NCBI GenBank assembly: GCA_949282965.1
Contig: CASDQW010000109.1
Coordinates: forward strand, 92,182-156,181
Origin: an uncultured Lentisphaeria bacterium
GTDB lineage: Bacteria; Verrucomicrobiota; Lentisphaeria; Victivallales; Victivallaceae
Reading direction: 5' to 3'
Length of the DNA stretch: 64,000 nt
Of this stretch, positions 35,865 to 45,163 are shown one piece after another. The position numbers and the translations under genes were made by a program. Under the pieces are notes generated by a model. It ran no database searches, had not been told where the DNA came from, and saw only the letters and a program-made list of their open reading frames with translations. Position 1 is the first letter of the stretch; each line of letters opens with the position of its first letter.

Positions 35865-37747
35865 AGACGGCGCAGGTGCATACGCTGGTTTTGGGCAGCG
35901 GCGCGGCTGGACTGGCCGCGGCGGTGCGGCTGCATGCGGAAGGCGTGGAAGACGTGCTGGTGCTGACCGAAGGCCTGCATTGCGGGACCTCGATCAATAC
36001 GGGCAGCGACAAGCAGACCTATTACAAGCTCGGAATGTACGGGGACGACGGGGATTCGCCGGGGCTGCTGGCGCGGACCTATTTCGACGGCGGTTCGATG
36101 CACGGGGATCTGGCGCTGGTGGAGGCGGCCCTTTCCGCCCGCTGCTTCGCCAACCTGACCAACCTTGGGGTGCCGTTTCCCCGGGATGAATACGGACAGT
36201 TCATCGGGTATAAAACCGATCACGATCCTTTGCAGCGGGCTACAAGCTGCGGGCCGTATACGTCGCGGGAGATGTGCCGCGTGTTGATGGCGGAACTGGA
36301 GCGCCGGAAGATCCCGGTGCTTGAAAAACGGGTGGGGGTGGCGCTGCTCACGCTTGATGAGGAACGGGGCAGGCGGGCCTGCGGCTGCATGGCCGTGCCT
36401 CGGACCGGAGGGGATTTTGAGGCGTATCTGGCGGAAAACGTGGTGTTTGCGGTAGGCGGGCCGGGAGGGCTGTACGCGGCCAGCGTCTATCCCGCGGTGC
36501 ACACCGGGGCGATTGGGCTGGCGCTGGCGGCGGGGGCGCGGGCGCGGAACCTGCCGGAATCGCAGTTTGGACTGGCCTCCGTGAAATTCCGCTGGAATGT
36601 TTCAGGGACGTACATGCAGGTATTGCCGCGATTCATCTCGACCGCTGCCGACGGGGTGAGCGACGAACAGGAGTTTCTGCTGCCGGCATTCGACGGGGAT
36701 GCGGGGCGGATGAATTCGATGATTTTCCTGAAAGGCTATCAATGGCCCTTTGACGTGCGAAAATATCCGGACGGTTCCTCGCTGATCGACGTCCTGGTGC
36801 ACCGGGAGACGACGGAACGGGGACGGCGGGTATTTCTGGATTTCCGCCGGAACGGGGCGGGGCTGGATTTTGCCGCGCTGCAGCCGGAGGCGTACGAATA
36901 TTTGCGGCGTTCGGAGGCGTTGTCCGGGACGCCGCTGGAACGGCTGGAGCGGATGAATCCCGGCGCAGTGGCGCTGTACCGGGAGCACGGGATCGATCTG
37001 GCGGTCGAACCGCTGGAGATCGCGGTCTGTGCTCAGCACAACAACGGCGGCCTGGCCGGCAATCTCTGGTATGAATCGGAAAACATCCGCCGGCTTTTTC
37101 CGATTGGAGAGGTGAACGGATCCCACGGTGTCTGCCGGCCGGGTGGTTCCGCGCTGAACGCCGGACAGGTCGGCGCCTTCCGGGCCGCGGAATACATTGC
37201 CGGTTGTTGTCGCGAAGCCACGCTGGACCGGGCCGCCGCGGAACAGGCCGCGATCCGGTGCTGTCGGGAATTGCAGACCATGCTGCAGGGCAAACGCAAC
37301 TGGAAGGCGGACCGGTGGGAATTGCGGCGACGCATGACGCAATACGGTGCGCAGCTGCGCGACGCGGGGCGTCTGCCGGAAGCCGTCGCCGCGGCCCGTG
37401 CCCAGTATGAAGCCATCCGGCGTGAAGGGTATCCGGCTGCGGATGCGGCCGAAGGATTGCGCAATGTACAGTTGTGCCTGGCCCACCTGGTTTATCTGGA
37501 GGCGATCGCCTTCCAGGCGGCGTCCGGCTGCGGATCGCGTGGTTCGGCGCTGGTGCTGGACCGGAACGGGAAGCCGGTGCCGGAAGATGAACACTTCCGG
37601 GAGCTGGTGCTGGAGACCGGGTGGGACGGTAACCGCGTGGTTTCCCGCTGGCGGGAACGGCGGCCGCTGCCGACGTGCGACGGCTGGTTTGAGACCGTCT
37701 GGCGGCGGTTCCGGGAAAAGGAGATTTATCGGGAGACGCAGTCGTGA
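35861..37747 (+). CDS. FAD-dependent oxidoreductase, fumarate reductase/succinate dehydrogenase flavoprotein-like
   Basis: The 628-residue protein opens with an FAD-binding VLGSGAAGLAAAVRLHAEG. It has a second FAD-contact motif near the C-terminal third (RLFPIGEVNGSHGVCRPGGSALNAGQ), as in FrdA and NadB. The usual SxxAxGG segment after the first motif is replaced by TSINTGSDKQTYYK, and no Fe-S or heme-binding motif is visible. A helical C-terminal domain (about residues 460-560) may contact a partner. No signal peptide is present, so it is cytosolic. It sits between an SDR and an XRE-cupin regulator. A reductase or dehydrogenase of a cyclic substrate is likely, but the reaction is unknown. Confidence 0.85.
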   Translation: MKTAQVHTLVLGSGAAGLAAAVRLHAEGVEDVLVLTEGLHCGTSINTGSDKQTYYKLGMYGDDGDSPGLLARTYFDGGSMHGDLALVEAALSARCFANLTNLGVPFPRDEYGQFIGYKTDHDPLQRATSCGPYTSREMCRVLMAELERRKIPVLEKRVGVALLTLDEERGRRACGCMAVPRTGGDFEAYLAENVVFAVGGPGGLYAASVYPAVHTGAIGLALAAGARARNLPESQFGLASVKFRWNVSGTYMQVLPRFISTAADGVSDEQEFLLPAFDGDAGRMNSMIFLKGYQWPFDVRKYPDGSSLIDVLVHRETTERGRRVFLDFRRNGAGLDFAALQPEAYEYLRRSEALSGTPLERLERMNPGAVALYREHGIDLAVEPLEIAVCAQHNNGGLAGNLWYESENIRRLFPIGEVNGSHGVCRPGGSALNAGQVGAFRAAEYIAGCCREATLDRAAAEQAAIRCCRELQTMLQGKRNWKADRWELRRRMTQYGAQLRDAGRLPEAVAAARAQYEAIRREGYPAADAAEGLRNVQLCLAHLVYLEAIAFQAASGCGSRGSALVLDRNGKPVPEDEHFRELVLETGWDGNRVVSRWRERRPLPTCDGWFETVWRRFREKEIYRETQS

Positions 37748-38268
37748 AGGCGTTTGACTTCGGAGTGCTGCGGCTGTTGCGCAAACGGGCCGGATTGAGC
37801 ATCGGGGAGGCGTCGGAGCGGTCCGGCGTGTCGCCCGCGGTGATTTCGAAGCTGGAGCGCAACCAGACTGCGGCGGAGCTGGAGACGGTGTGGAAACTCG
37901 CGCGGCTGTTCGATCTGACTGCGGCGGAACTGCTGGATATGGCGGAGTCAGGAATGGCGCGGCGTCTGACGGCTTCGTTTCACCAGTCGGAGGATTTTCA
38001 TTTTGAAGAGTTGCGCTACCGGAATATCCGCTGTCTTTTCGGGCGCGCTCCCGCGGGAGGCCGGGTGTCCCGCCCGAAGATCCACCGGGACGATTATGAG
38101 ATCTGCTGGATTCTGCGCGGCCGGATGCGGTTGAAACTGCCGGATGAGGAATATCTTTTGTCCGCCGGGGAATCGGTACAGTTCGACGCCTTGCTGGAAC
38201 ATACCTACGAGGCGCTGGAAGAGAGTGAACTGATGGTAATCCATCTCAAGAAAAACAAGGGGTTCTGA
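37744..38268 (+). CDS. XRE-family regulator with C-terminal cupin domain
   Basis: The 174-residue protein has an N-terminal XRE helix-turn-helix (RKRAGLSIGEASERSGVSPAVISKLERNQ, residues about 14-42) and a C-terminal cupin (ILRGRMRLKLPDEEYLLSAGESVQFDALLEH, about 119-150). This layout is common in regulators sensing small organic ligands. The start is a GTG overlapping the flavoprotein TGA by 4 bp. It lies inside the flavin operon, so it probably regulates that operon itself, responding to its substrate. Confidence 0.9.
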   Translation: MKAFDFGVLRLLRKRAGLSIGEASERSGVSPAVISKLERNQTAAELETVWKLARLFDLTAAELLDMAESGMARRLTASFHQSEDFHFEELRYRNIRCLFGRAPAGGRVSRPKIHRDDYEICWILRGRMRLKLPDEEYLLSAGESVQFDALLEHTYEALEESELMVIHLKKNKGF

Positions 38269-38272
38269 TACC

Positions 38273-39715
38273 ATGGCCAACTATCCGAAAATTACTTCGT
38301 TCAAAACCGCCGCTGCTTTTCGTACCCATTTGCAGACGCAGAATCCGGATCTGGATCTGGATGACGCCGTCATGGCCGCGCCGGAGTCGCCGCTGGCCGC
38401 ACCGTATCGCCTGAAACATTTCACGGTCGGCAACCGCTGGTGCATCCTGCCGATGGAGGGCTGGGACTGCCTGCCCGGCGGCGAACCCGGGGAGCTGACC
38501 CGGCGGCGCTGGCTGCACTTCGCTCAGAGCGGGGCGAAGCTGCTGTTCGGCTGTGAAGCGGCCGCCGTCATGGAATCCGGCCGGAGCAACACCCGGCAGC
38601 TGATGATTTGTCCGGCCTCGCTGGGTCCTCTGTCGCGACTGCTGGAGGAGATGCGCAGCGAACACGCTGAGCGGTTCGGCACCGCGGACGACCTGTACAT
38701 CGGTTTGCAGCTGACCCATTCGGGGCGCTTCAGCCATCCGCACAACGACGCGGTGCTGGAGCCGGTAACCGCCTGGTCCCATCCGCTGCTGGATCGGAAG
38801 TTCGGCTGCGGACCGCAGCACGTGGTTTCCGATGACGAGGTGAAGCGGATCATCGACCGCTTCATCGCGGCGGCGGTGCTGGCGCAGCGGGCCGGATTCA
38901 GCTTCGTCGACGTCAAAATGGCGCACGGGTATCTCGGACATGAATTTCTGAGCGCCTACGAACGTCCCGGGGAATTTGGCGGGAGCTTTGAAAACCGTAC
39001 GCGGTTTTTCCGGGAGATCGTGGAAGGCATCCGGGCGGCGGCGCCGGGGCTGGACGTGGCGACCCGGTTGAGTCTGTTCGACTTTCTGCCCTTCATGCCG
39101 GGACCGGACCGGGTGGGGGTGCCGATGGCGCTGCCGGGAGTGGCCGAACCGGGAAATTACCGTTACGCATTCGGCGGAGACGGGACCGGACTGGGATATG
39201 ATCTTTCGGAAACATTCCGTTTTCTGGAACTGGTCCAGTCGCTGGGCATCGAGCTGGTCTGCACCACCGTGGGCAGCCCGTATTATAATCCGCATATTCA
39301 GCGTCCGGCCTACTATCCGGTGTCCGACGGTTACCTGCCGCCGGAGGATCCGGTGAAGGGGGCGGCGCGTCAAATCGGCGCGGTGCGGGAGGTGAAGGCG
39401 CGTTTCCCGGAACTGGCTTTGATCGGCGCGGGGTACACCTGTCTTCAGGAATTTCTGCCGCAGGTGGGACAGTTCGCGGTTCGCGCCGGCATGACGGACT
39501 TCGTCGGCATCGGGCGGATGGTGCTCTCCTATCCGGAAATCTGTGCGGACACCCTGGCGGGACGGCCGCTGAACGTTCGGAAAATCTGCCGGACTTTCGG
39601 CGATTGCACGACGGCTCCGCGCAACGGGCTGGTGTCGGGCTGTTATCCGCTGGATCCCTTCTACAAGGCCCGGCCGGAGTGCGAACGGCTGCGGTGCTGC
39701 AAGCAGGGAAAATGA
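38273..39715 (+). CDS. NADH:flavin oxidoreductase/Old Yellow Enzyme-family protein
   Basis: The 480-residue protein has the FMN TIM-barrel of the OYE/2,4-dienoyl-CoA reductase family: YIGLQLTHSGRFSHP, VDVKMAHGYLGHEFLSAYERPG, ENRTRFFREIVEGIR and MTDFVGIGRMVLSYPE. Three C-terminal Cys in CRTFGDCTTAPRNGLVSGC, plus later ones (PECERLRCC), hint at a [4Fe-4S] site, although the spacing differs from the usual CxxCxxxC. The second FAD/NADH domain of 2,4-dienoyl-CoA reductases (about 650 residues in all) is absent, so electrons may come from the adjacent FAD protein. It begins 4 bp after the regulator gene. Enone reduction is inferred. Confidence 0.87.
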   Translation: MANYPKITSFKTAAAFRTHLQTQNPDLDLDDAVMAAPESPLAAPYRLKHFTVGNRWCILPMEGWDCLPGGEPGELTRRRWLHFAQSGAKLLFGCEAAAVMESGRSNTRQLMICPASLGPLSRLLEEMRSEHAERFGTADDLYIGLQLTHSGRFSHPHNDAVLEPVTAWSHPLLDRKFGCGPQHVVSDDEVKRIIDRFIAAAVLAQRAGFSFVDVKMAHGYLGHEFLSAYERPGEFGGSFENRTRFFREIVEGIRAAAPGLDVATRLSLFDFLPFMPGPDRVGVPMALPGVAEPGNYRYAFGGDGTGLGYDLSETFRFLELVQSLGIELVCTTVGSPYYNPHIQRPAYYPVSDGYLPPEDPVKGAARQIGAVREVKARFPELALIGAGYTCLQEFLPQVGQFAVRAGMTDFVGIGRMVLSYPEICADTLAGRPLNVRKICRTFGDCTTAPRNGLVSGCYPLDPFYKARPECERLRCCKQGK

Positions 39716-39733
39716 GGATGGTCCGCGGGGCGT

Positions 39734-40819
39734 TCAGCCCCGCAGGGAATCCAGCTGCTGCTCGCAGACGGCGGCCAGAATCGGGTCGAGAATCAAATTG
39801 AGCTCGCCCTCCATCAACGCGGGCAGGCTGTGGATGGTGATGGCGAAGCGATGGTCCGTCACCCGGTTCTGGGGGTAATTGTAGGTGCGGATGCGTTCGC
39901 TTCGGTCGCCGGTGCCGACCTGCGAGCGCTTGTCCGCCGCGAATTTCTGTTGTTCTTCGCGCTGTTTGATTTCCAGCAGGCGGGCGAAGAGGATGCGCAG
40001 AGCGATCTCCTTGTTGCGATGCTGGGATTTTTCCTGCTGGCTGGCCACAGAAAGGCCGCTGGGGATGTGGGTGACCCGGACCGCCGAGTCGGTGGTGTTG
40101 ACGCACTGACCGCCGGGCCCGCTGGAACGGAAGACGTCGAAGCGCAGGTCTTCCGGCCGCACGTCCAGCTCCACCTGCGCCGCTTCCGGCATGACGGAAA
40201 CGGTGACGGTGGAGGTATGAATCCTGCCGCCGGCTTCGGTTTCCGGGACGCGCTGCACCCGGTGGACGCCGCTTTCGTACTTCATGCGGGAATAGACTTC
40301 GCTGCCGCTCAGGGAAAAGGAGATGCCTTTCAGTCCGCCGAGGTCGCTGTGGGTCTGTTCCAGGATTTCCAGTTTCCAGCCGCGGGTTTCGGCGTAGCGC
40401 GTATAAACCCGGCAGAGATCGGCGGCGAACAGGGCCGCTTCGTCGCCGCCGGCCGCCGGCTTGATTTCCACGATGATGTTGCGTGCGTCGTTGGGATCGG
40501 GGGGCAGCAGGGCGATCTGCACGGCGCTTTCCAGGGTTGCCGCCTTGTGACGCCATTCGTGGAGATCGGTTTCCGCCAGTTCCCGCATTTCTGGATCTTC
40601 CTCGGCTGCCAGCAGTTCTTCGGTGTCCGCGATTTCCCGCAAGGCCGCCGTCCAGGCGGTATAGTTCTGGAAGAGGGCTTCCAGCTTGCTGTGCTCCTGG
40701 GAAACACGGCGGAATTCGTCCGGACGGGCGTAAAGGCCGGGATCGGCCAGCGCGGTTTCCAGTTCGGTCCGGCGGGCGCGGAGTCCTTCAATATGAACAG
40801 CGATGTCGTTGGGGGTCAT
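39734..40819 (-). CDS. prfA: Peptide chain release factor 1 (RF1)
   Basis: The 361-residue protein has the GGQ peptidyl-tRNA hydrolysis motif (GPGGQCVN, Gly236-Gly237-Gln238). The tripeptide anticodon is the RF1 PxT form ([13 protein letters not shown], Pro-Glu-Thr at 192-194), so it reads UAA and UAG. No frameshift is present, as expected for RF1 rather than RF2. The prmC methyltransferase gene that often follows is not adjacent. A GC-rich hairpin overlaps the stop codon (GCGGGGC/GCCCCGC at 39725-39743). It lies downstream of rpmE, a common pairing. Confidence 0.97.
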   Translation of the reverse strand: MTPNDIAVHIEGLRARRTELETALADPGLYARPDEFRRVSQEHSKLEALFQNYTAWTAALREIADTEELLAAEEDPEMRELAETDLHEWRHKAATLESAVQIALLPPDPNDARNIIVEIKPAAGGDEAALFAADLCRVYTRYAETRGWKLEILEQTHSDLGGLKGISFSLSGSEVYSRMKYESGVHRVQRVPETEAGGRIHTSTVTVSVMPEAAQVELDVRPEDLRFDVFRSSGPGGQCVNTTDSAVRVTHIPSGLSVASQQEKSQHRNKEIALRILFARLLEIKQREEQQKFAADKRSQVGTGDRSERIRTYNYPQNRVTDHRFAITIHSLPALMEGELNLILDPILAAVCEQQLDSLRG

Positions 40820-40840
40820 GGCGGAACGTTTCCCATCACG

Positions 40841-40889
40841 AAAAACCCGCCGGCCGGAAGCGGATGATGCAGCTTCCCGCGGCGGGTTT
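40841..40889 (-). terminator. Rho-independent terminator between rpmE and prfA
   Basis: On the minus strand AAACCCGCC pairs with GGCGGGTTT (40843-40851 with 40881-40889). The stem is extended by GGAAGC/GCTTCC and followed by a T run. It would attenuate or stop rpmE transcription before prfA. Confidence 0.75.
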
Positions 40890-40912
40890 CCGTCGGTTGT
40901 TCAAACGGTGGT

Positions 40913-41116
40913 TCAGGCGTTCTTCTTGTAACGGCGGTTGAATTTGTCGATCCGGCCCGCGGTGTCCACGAATTTCTGCTTGCCGGTGAAGAACGGGTGA
41001 CATTTGGCGCAGATGCCGACGCGGATTTCCGGACGGGTGGATTTGACTTCCCAGACTTCGCCGCAGGCGCAGATGATCTTGGCGTCACCGTACTTGGGAT
41101 GGATATCCTTTTTCAC
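40913..41116 (-). CDS. rpmE: Large ribosomal subunit protein bL31
   Basis: The 67-residue protein is of normal length. It is the zinc-binding (C+) form, with Cys16 and Cys18 in ICACGEVW and Cys36/Cys39 in CAKC. The start MKKDIHPKY is conserved, and [16 protein letters not shown] is the typical C-terminal region. Zinc-dependent bL31 is normally replaced by a C- paralogue under zinc starvation, but no second copy is in the window. The ATG lies at the start of a short gap before the next plus-strand gene, so the promoter is in 41117-41253. Confidence 0.96.
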   Translation of the reverse strand: MKKDIHPKYGDAKIICACGEVWEVKSTRPEIRVGICAKCHPFFTGKQKFVDTAGRIDKFNRRYKKNA

Positions 41117-41253
41117 TTTGCATAACTCCGTATTTTAGGTTATATTTCCAATCAGTTTCAACTATGCCGCACACGAATGAAATATCAAGTAATAAAGATA
41201 GCATTGCATAGCGATTTTTCAAATACGGAACGATAAAAAAAAGAGGATTCATC

Positions 41254-42510
41254 ATGCGTCTGGAACAATTTCGTCGGATTCTGGGGTTTGACGAGGCGGC
41301 GGAACGGATTTTGGCGCCGCACTGGAAACCGGCGCTGACTTCGCTGCCGGCGCGGCTGGAATTTCTGGATCCGGATTTTGTTCGGGAAAACTTTATCCTG
41401 ACCGGCGCCGCCCCGGCGCTGACGCCGAGGCTGCTGGCGACGGCGGCGCGGGCGGCGGACATTCCGGCGGCGCGGCTTTACGCCTGGCTGCTCTTTCAGG
41501 CATATTTCATCCGTGGCGACCAGCGGGAACTGGCGGCGCTGCCGCCGGTGGAGACTCTGTTCGGGGACGATGCCGGACTATTGCATTTGCTGGTGGCGCT
41601 GGGGACGTTTCCGCTGATCCGTCGGACGCTCGACCGACTGGGGATTCCGCAGAGTCAGCTCACGGAGATGGCCAAGTGGCTGCGCGGTACGATCGACATT
41701 TACGCGGCCGGACACGGCGGGCGCCCGGGGCATTCGCTGCAACAGCTGTTCTGGATGCGGCATTATATCAAGGGGGAATTGTTCCGGATCGGCCGGTTTG
41801 AATTTCTCATCCACCCGCAGCAGGAATGGTCGCCGGCGATCTACCGGCGGCGCCGGGACGGCGCGGTGCTGGCGTTGTGTCGGGACGGCTGGGAGCTGGA
41901 CCGGGATGGCTACCGGGCGATGCCGGGCGAGACGGCGTTCACCGCGCGGCTGGAATTCCGGGATGGGCGGGTTTTCGGCACGCCGATCTCGCCGCTGGGC
42001 ATGGCGTTGACGGAACGCGTGGTCGCATTGTCGCCGGAAGAATGGGAGGCGGTGCTGACGCCCTGGGAATGGGTGCCGAGCGTCCATATTCCCGGCGGCG
42101 GGGGGATGACTCCGGAACGGGCGCTGACGTCTTTGCGGGAGGCGAAGCGGTTTTTCCGGGAGTATTTTCATCGGGACATCCGGGTGTTCAGCTGTGCTTC
42201 GTGGATCCTCAACCCGGTGTGGGAACGGGAATTGCCGGAATCCAATCTGACCCGTTTCATGCGCATGCTGTATCTGACGCCGGGATACGTCTCCTCCGGC
42301 CGGGACGGGCTGTTTTTCGTCTTCGGCCGGGATGGGGAAAAAGACTGGAGCCGTTATCAGACGGATACGTCGTTGCGGCGGGCGTTCCACCGGGTTCACG
42401 AATCCGGCGGAAAGTTTACCAACGGCGGTTCGTTTGTGCTGACGGAGGATCTGGACCGTCTGAAAGACGGGTTTTATCGGAATCGCGCGGTATCGGAGGC
42501 GATGCGATAG
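41254..42510 (+). CDS. Uncharacterised 418-residue protein, possibly an acyltransferase of the NAT_N/GNAT_C type
   Basis: No signal peptide or membrane segment is visible. The N-terminal half is helical. The second half contains ELFRIGRFEFLIHP and VPSVHIPGGGGMTPERALTSLREAKRFF. I recognise these as resembling the paired NAT_N and GNAT_C domains of putative acyltransferases found in gut anaerobes, but only by memory of the pattern. Aromatic and Arg/Glu residues are abundant. It stands alone between rpmE (divergent) and pnp (convergent) and ends at a strong bidirectional terminator. Confidence 0.65.
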   Translation: MRLEQFRRILGFDEAAERILAPHWKPALTSLPARLEFLDPDFVRENFILTGAAPALTPRLLATAARAADIPAARLYAWLLFQAYFIRGDQRELAALPPVETLFGDDAGLLHLLVALGTFPLIRRTLDRLGIPQSQLTEMAKWLRGTIDIYAAGHGGRPGHSLQQLFWMRHYIKGELFRIGRFEFLIHPQQEWSPAIYRRRRDGAVLALCRDGWELDRDGYRAMPGETAFTARLEFRDGRVFGTPISPLGMALTERVVALSPEEWEAVLTPWEWVPSVHIPGGGGMTPERALTSLREAKRFFREYFHRDIRVFSCASWILNPVWERELPESNLTRFMRMLYLTPGYVSSGRDGLFFVFGRDGEKDWSRYQTDTSLRRAFHRVHESGGKFTNGGSFVLTEDLDRLKDGFYRNRAVSEAMR

Positions 42511-42562
42511 GCGAAGACAGGAAAGATGACTTCCGGAAATGCTTTCCCTTATTCCGGGAAGG

Positions 42563-42605
42563 AAAAAAACGCCGGAACCGTTTTGAACGGTTCCGGCGTT
42601 TTTCC
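42563..42605. terminator. Bidirectional terminator between the uncharacterised gene and pnp
   Basis: AACGCCGGAACCGTT (42569-42583) and AACGGTTCCGGCGTT (42586-42600) form a near-perfect stem. It is flanked by seven A on the left and T5 on the right, so either strand has a T run after the hairpin. Confidence 0.88.
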
Positions 42606-42622
42606 GGACCGGTGTTTCCGGA

Positions 42623-44734
42623 TTATTCGCCCATTTCCTTGAGCGCTGCCTTGCGGCTGAGGCGGATCTTGCCGGACTGGTCGATGTCGATGACCTTGAC
42701 CGAGACGTAGTCGCCTTCCTGGCAGATGTCGGTTACCTTGTTCACCCGGTAATCGGCCATTTCGGAAATGTGCAGCAGTCCGTCGACACCCGGGAGAATT
42801 TCCACAAAGGCGCCGAAATCGCGCACAGTCACCACCTTGCCGCGGTAGATCTTGCCGATTTCCGCTTCGGCGGTGGAGCCGAGCACCCGTTCTTTGGCCA
42901 TTTCCAGATGGGCCTTGTCGGCCGCCATGATCTTGACGTTGCCGTCGTCGTCCACATCGATGGTGGCCTGGGTTTCTTCGGTGATGGCCCGGATGTTCTT
43001 GCCGCCGGGGCCGATCAGAGCGCCGATCTTTTCCGGATTGATCTTGATGACTTCCATGCGCGGTGCGCGTTCGCTGATTTCGGCGCGCGGTGCGGCGATG
43101 CAGTTTTCCATCACGTCGAGAATCTTCAAACGGGCGATGCGGTTGCGTTCCATCCCTTCGCAGAGCAGATCAATGGCGATGCCCGGCAGCTTCAGGTCGA
43201 GCTGGAAGCCGGTGATCCCCTGCCGCGTGCCGCAGACCTTGAAGTCCATGTCGCCGAAATGGTCTTCCGCGCCGAGAATGTCGGTCAGCAGCAGGTAACG
43301 GCCGTCGTCGTCGGTTACCAGCCCGCAGGAGATGCCGGCCACCGGCGCCGAAATCGGCACCCCGGCGTCCATCAGCGCCAGCGTGGCGCCGCAGACCGTC
43401 GCCATCGAGGTGGAGCCGTTCGAACTCATGATTTCCGAAACGCAGCGGACCACATAGGGGAAATCTTTCGGCACCACCTTCGAAACCGAGCGTTCGGCAA
43501 GGTCGCCGTGACCGATTTCGCGGCGTCCCGGACCGGAGATCCGGCCGACTTCGCCCACGCTGAAGTTCGGGAAGTTGTAATGCAAATAGAAACGCTTGAC
43601 GCCGTTTCCTTCGAGGCTGGTGATCTGGTCGAATTCCTGGGCGTCCTTTTCGTTGCCCAGCGTGGCGATGACCAGCGCCTGAGTTTCGCCGCGGCTGAAG
43701 AGGGCGCTGCCGTGTACCACCGGCAGGACGTTGACTTCCGCCGACAGCGGCCGGATGTCGGTAATCGACCGGCCGTCCGGACGGAAATGCTTGTTCAAGA
43801 TCACCGAACGGGTGGTGCATTTGACCAGATAGTCGAAACCTTTCGCCGTTTCCAGCGCGAAATCGTCATCGCTCATGTCCGCGAAATTCGCCCGGATCGC
43901 CGCCCGCGCTTCGTCGCGCAGCGCATCCAGTGCGTTCATCCGGTCCTGTTTGCCCGGCACCGTGCAGGCTGCTTCCAGACACGGCGCGCAGAAATCGGAC
44001 AGCGCCTGCTGCAACGCTTCCGGCACCAGATAGAGTTTCGGCGTTTTCTTGGGCTTGCCGGCGCGGGCGGCCAGTTCGGTCTGGGCGGCGCACTGAACTT
44101 TCACCACTTCATTGGCCAGGTACATGGCTTCGCGCAATTCGGCTTCGCTGCATTCCTGCGCTTCACCTTCAATCATGATCACCTTGTCGGGCAAACCGGC
44201 GTAGATGAGGTCGATCGTGCTCTTGGCCATTTCCTCGTGGGTCGGGTTGACGACCAGTTTGCCGTCCACCTTGCCGACGCGCACCGCGCCGATCGGCCCC
44301 TGGAACGGCAGGTCCGACAGCGTCAGCGCGGCGGACGCCGCCAGCATGACCAGCACGTCCGGTTCATTTTTGCCGTCGGCGCTCAGCAGCAGACACTGGA
44401 TCTGGACTTCGTCGAAGAAGCCGGCCGGGAAGAGCGGCCGCAGCGGGCGGTCGGTGACGCGGCAGGTGAGAATTTCCTTTTCGCTGGGACGGCCTTCCCG
44501 TTTGATGTAGCCGCCGGGGAATTTCCCCGCAGCGCTGTATTTTTCCCGATAGTCCACCTGGAGCGGGAAGAAGTCCGAACCGGGCCGGGCCGGGCCGGAA
44601 CAGGCCGCGGCCAGGACGATGGTGTCGCCGAGGCGGACCAGGCAGGAACCGGCGGCCAGGTTGGCGACCTTGCCGGTGGAGATTTCCATGGTCTTGCCTT
44701 CGCAGAGCTGGAATGTGATTTTTTCTTCAGCCAT
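42623..44734 (-). CDS. pnp: Polyribonucleotide nucleotidyltransferase (PNPase)
   Basis: The 703-residue protein has two RNase PH domains (ending in the active segment LLTDILGAEDHFGDMDFKV), then a KH domain (IGALIGPGGKNIRAI) and a C-terminal S1 domain (VTVRDFGAFVEILPGVDGLLHISEM). It degrades RNA phosphorolytically from 3' ends, usually in the degradosome. ATG 44734 has AAAGGA about 9 bases upstream and is better than the longer frame. In many bacteria rpsO precedes pnp. No rpsO is found here. Confidence 0.97.
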   Translation of the reverse strand: MAEEKITFQLCEGKTMEISTGKVANLAAGSCLVRLGDTIVLAAACSGPARPGSDFFPLQVDYREKYSAAGKFPGGYIKREGRPSEKEILTCRVTDRPLRPLFPAGFFDEVQIQCLLLSADGKNEPDVLVMLAASAALTLSDLPFQGPIGAVRVGKVDGKLVVNPTHEEMAKSTIDLIYAGLPDKVIMIEGEAQECSEAELREAMYLANEVVKVQCAAQTELAARAGKPKKTPKLYLVPEALQQALSDFCAPCLEAACTVPGKQDRMNALDALRDEARAAIRANFADMSDDDFALETAKGFDYLVKCTTRSVILNKHFRPDGRSITDIRPLSAEVNVLPVVHGSALFSRGETQALVIATLGNEKDAQEFDQITSLEGNGVKRFYLHYNFPNFSVGEVGRISGPGRREIGHGDLAERSVSKVVPKDFPYVVRCVSEIMSSNGSTSMATVCGATLALMDAGVPISAPVAGISCGLVTDDDGRYLLLTDILGAEDHFGDMDFKVCGTRQGITGFQLDLKLPGIAIDLLCEGMERNRIARLKILDVMENCIAAPRAEISERAPRMEVIKINPEKIGALIGPGGKNIRAITEETQATIDVDDDGNVKIMAADKAHLEMAKERVLGSTAEAEIGKIYRGKVVTVRDFGAFVEILPGVDGLLHISEMADYRVNKVTDICQEGDYVSVKVIDIDQSGKIRLSRKAALKEMGE

Positions 44735-45163
44735 AATGAAATCCTTTTCTGGCTTTTGCGCGGCGCGTCCGGAAATCAACGCTCATCGGCGCCGCTGCGA
44801 TTAAAAATGCTGGTTCCGGGAAACCATGAGGAACTCCCGGAAACATGACGACTCCGGCGAAGTTTTCCAGACGATGCGGGGTGAGTCAGAGAGCGGAACT
44901 ACTGTCCGGCAGGATGGGCGGAATCGCGGTATCAGAACCCGGAAGCGGGGTTTCTCCCGGAGCCTGATAGCGTCCGAATTCCACGAATCTGCGAAGAACA
45001 GTCGGCTCCGGCTTCCCGTTTCCTTCCGGGAAAACGCCACCGATTCTTTATAATATAGCACTTCCGGCGATGGATACCAGGCCGGAACCGTATTTTGCTG
45101 GAAGTTTATTGAAAAAAACGTCTTTCGTTTGCATTCCGGCCGTTGTCGCATCATAGTATTGCC
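44735..45163. other. Gene-poor 429-bp region between pnp and the DUF1343 gene
   Basis: No convincing coding sequence is present. A small plus-strand frame (44826-45053) lacks a ribosome binding site and family similarity. The region contains a TTCCGGGA/TCCCGGAA inverted repeat at about 44813-44841 and an AT patch TATAAT at 45050-45055. It should contain the divergent promoters of pnp and the DUF1343 gene, which I could not place firmly. Confidence 0.4.

Noticed and set aside
44826..45053. 75-codon plus-strand frame upstream of the DUF1343 gene
   Set aside because: No ribosome binding site, skewed composition, and it overlaps the likely promoter region.
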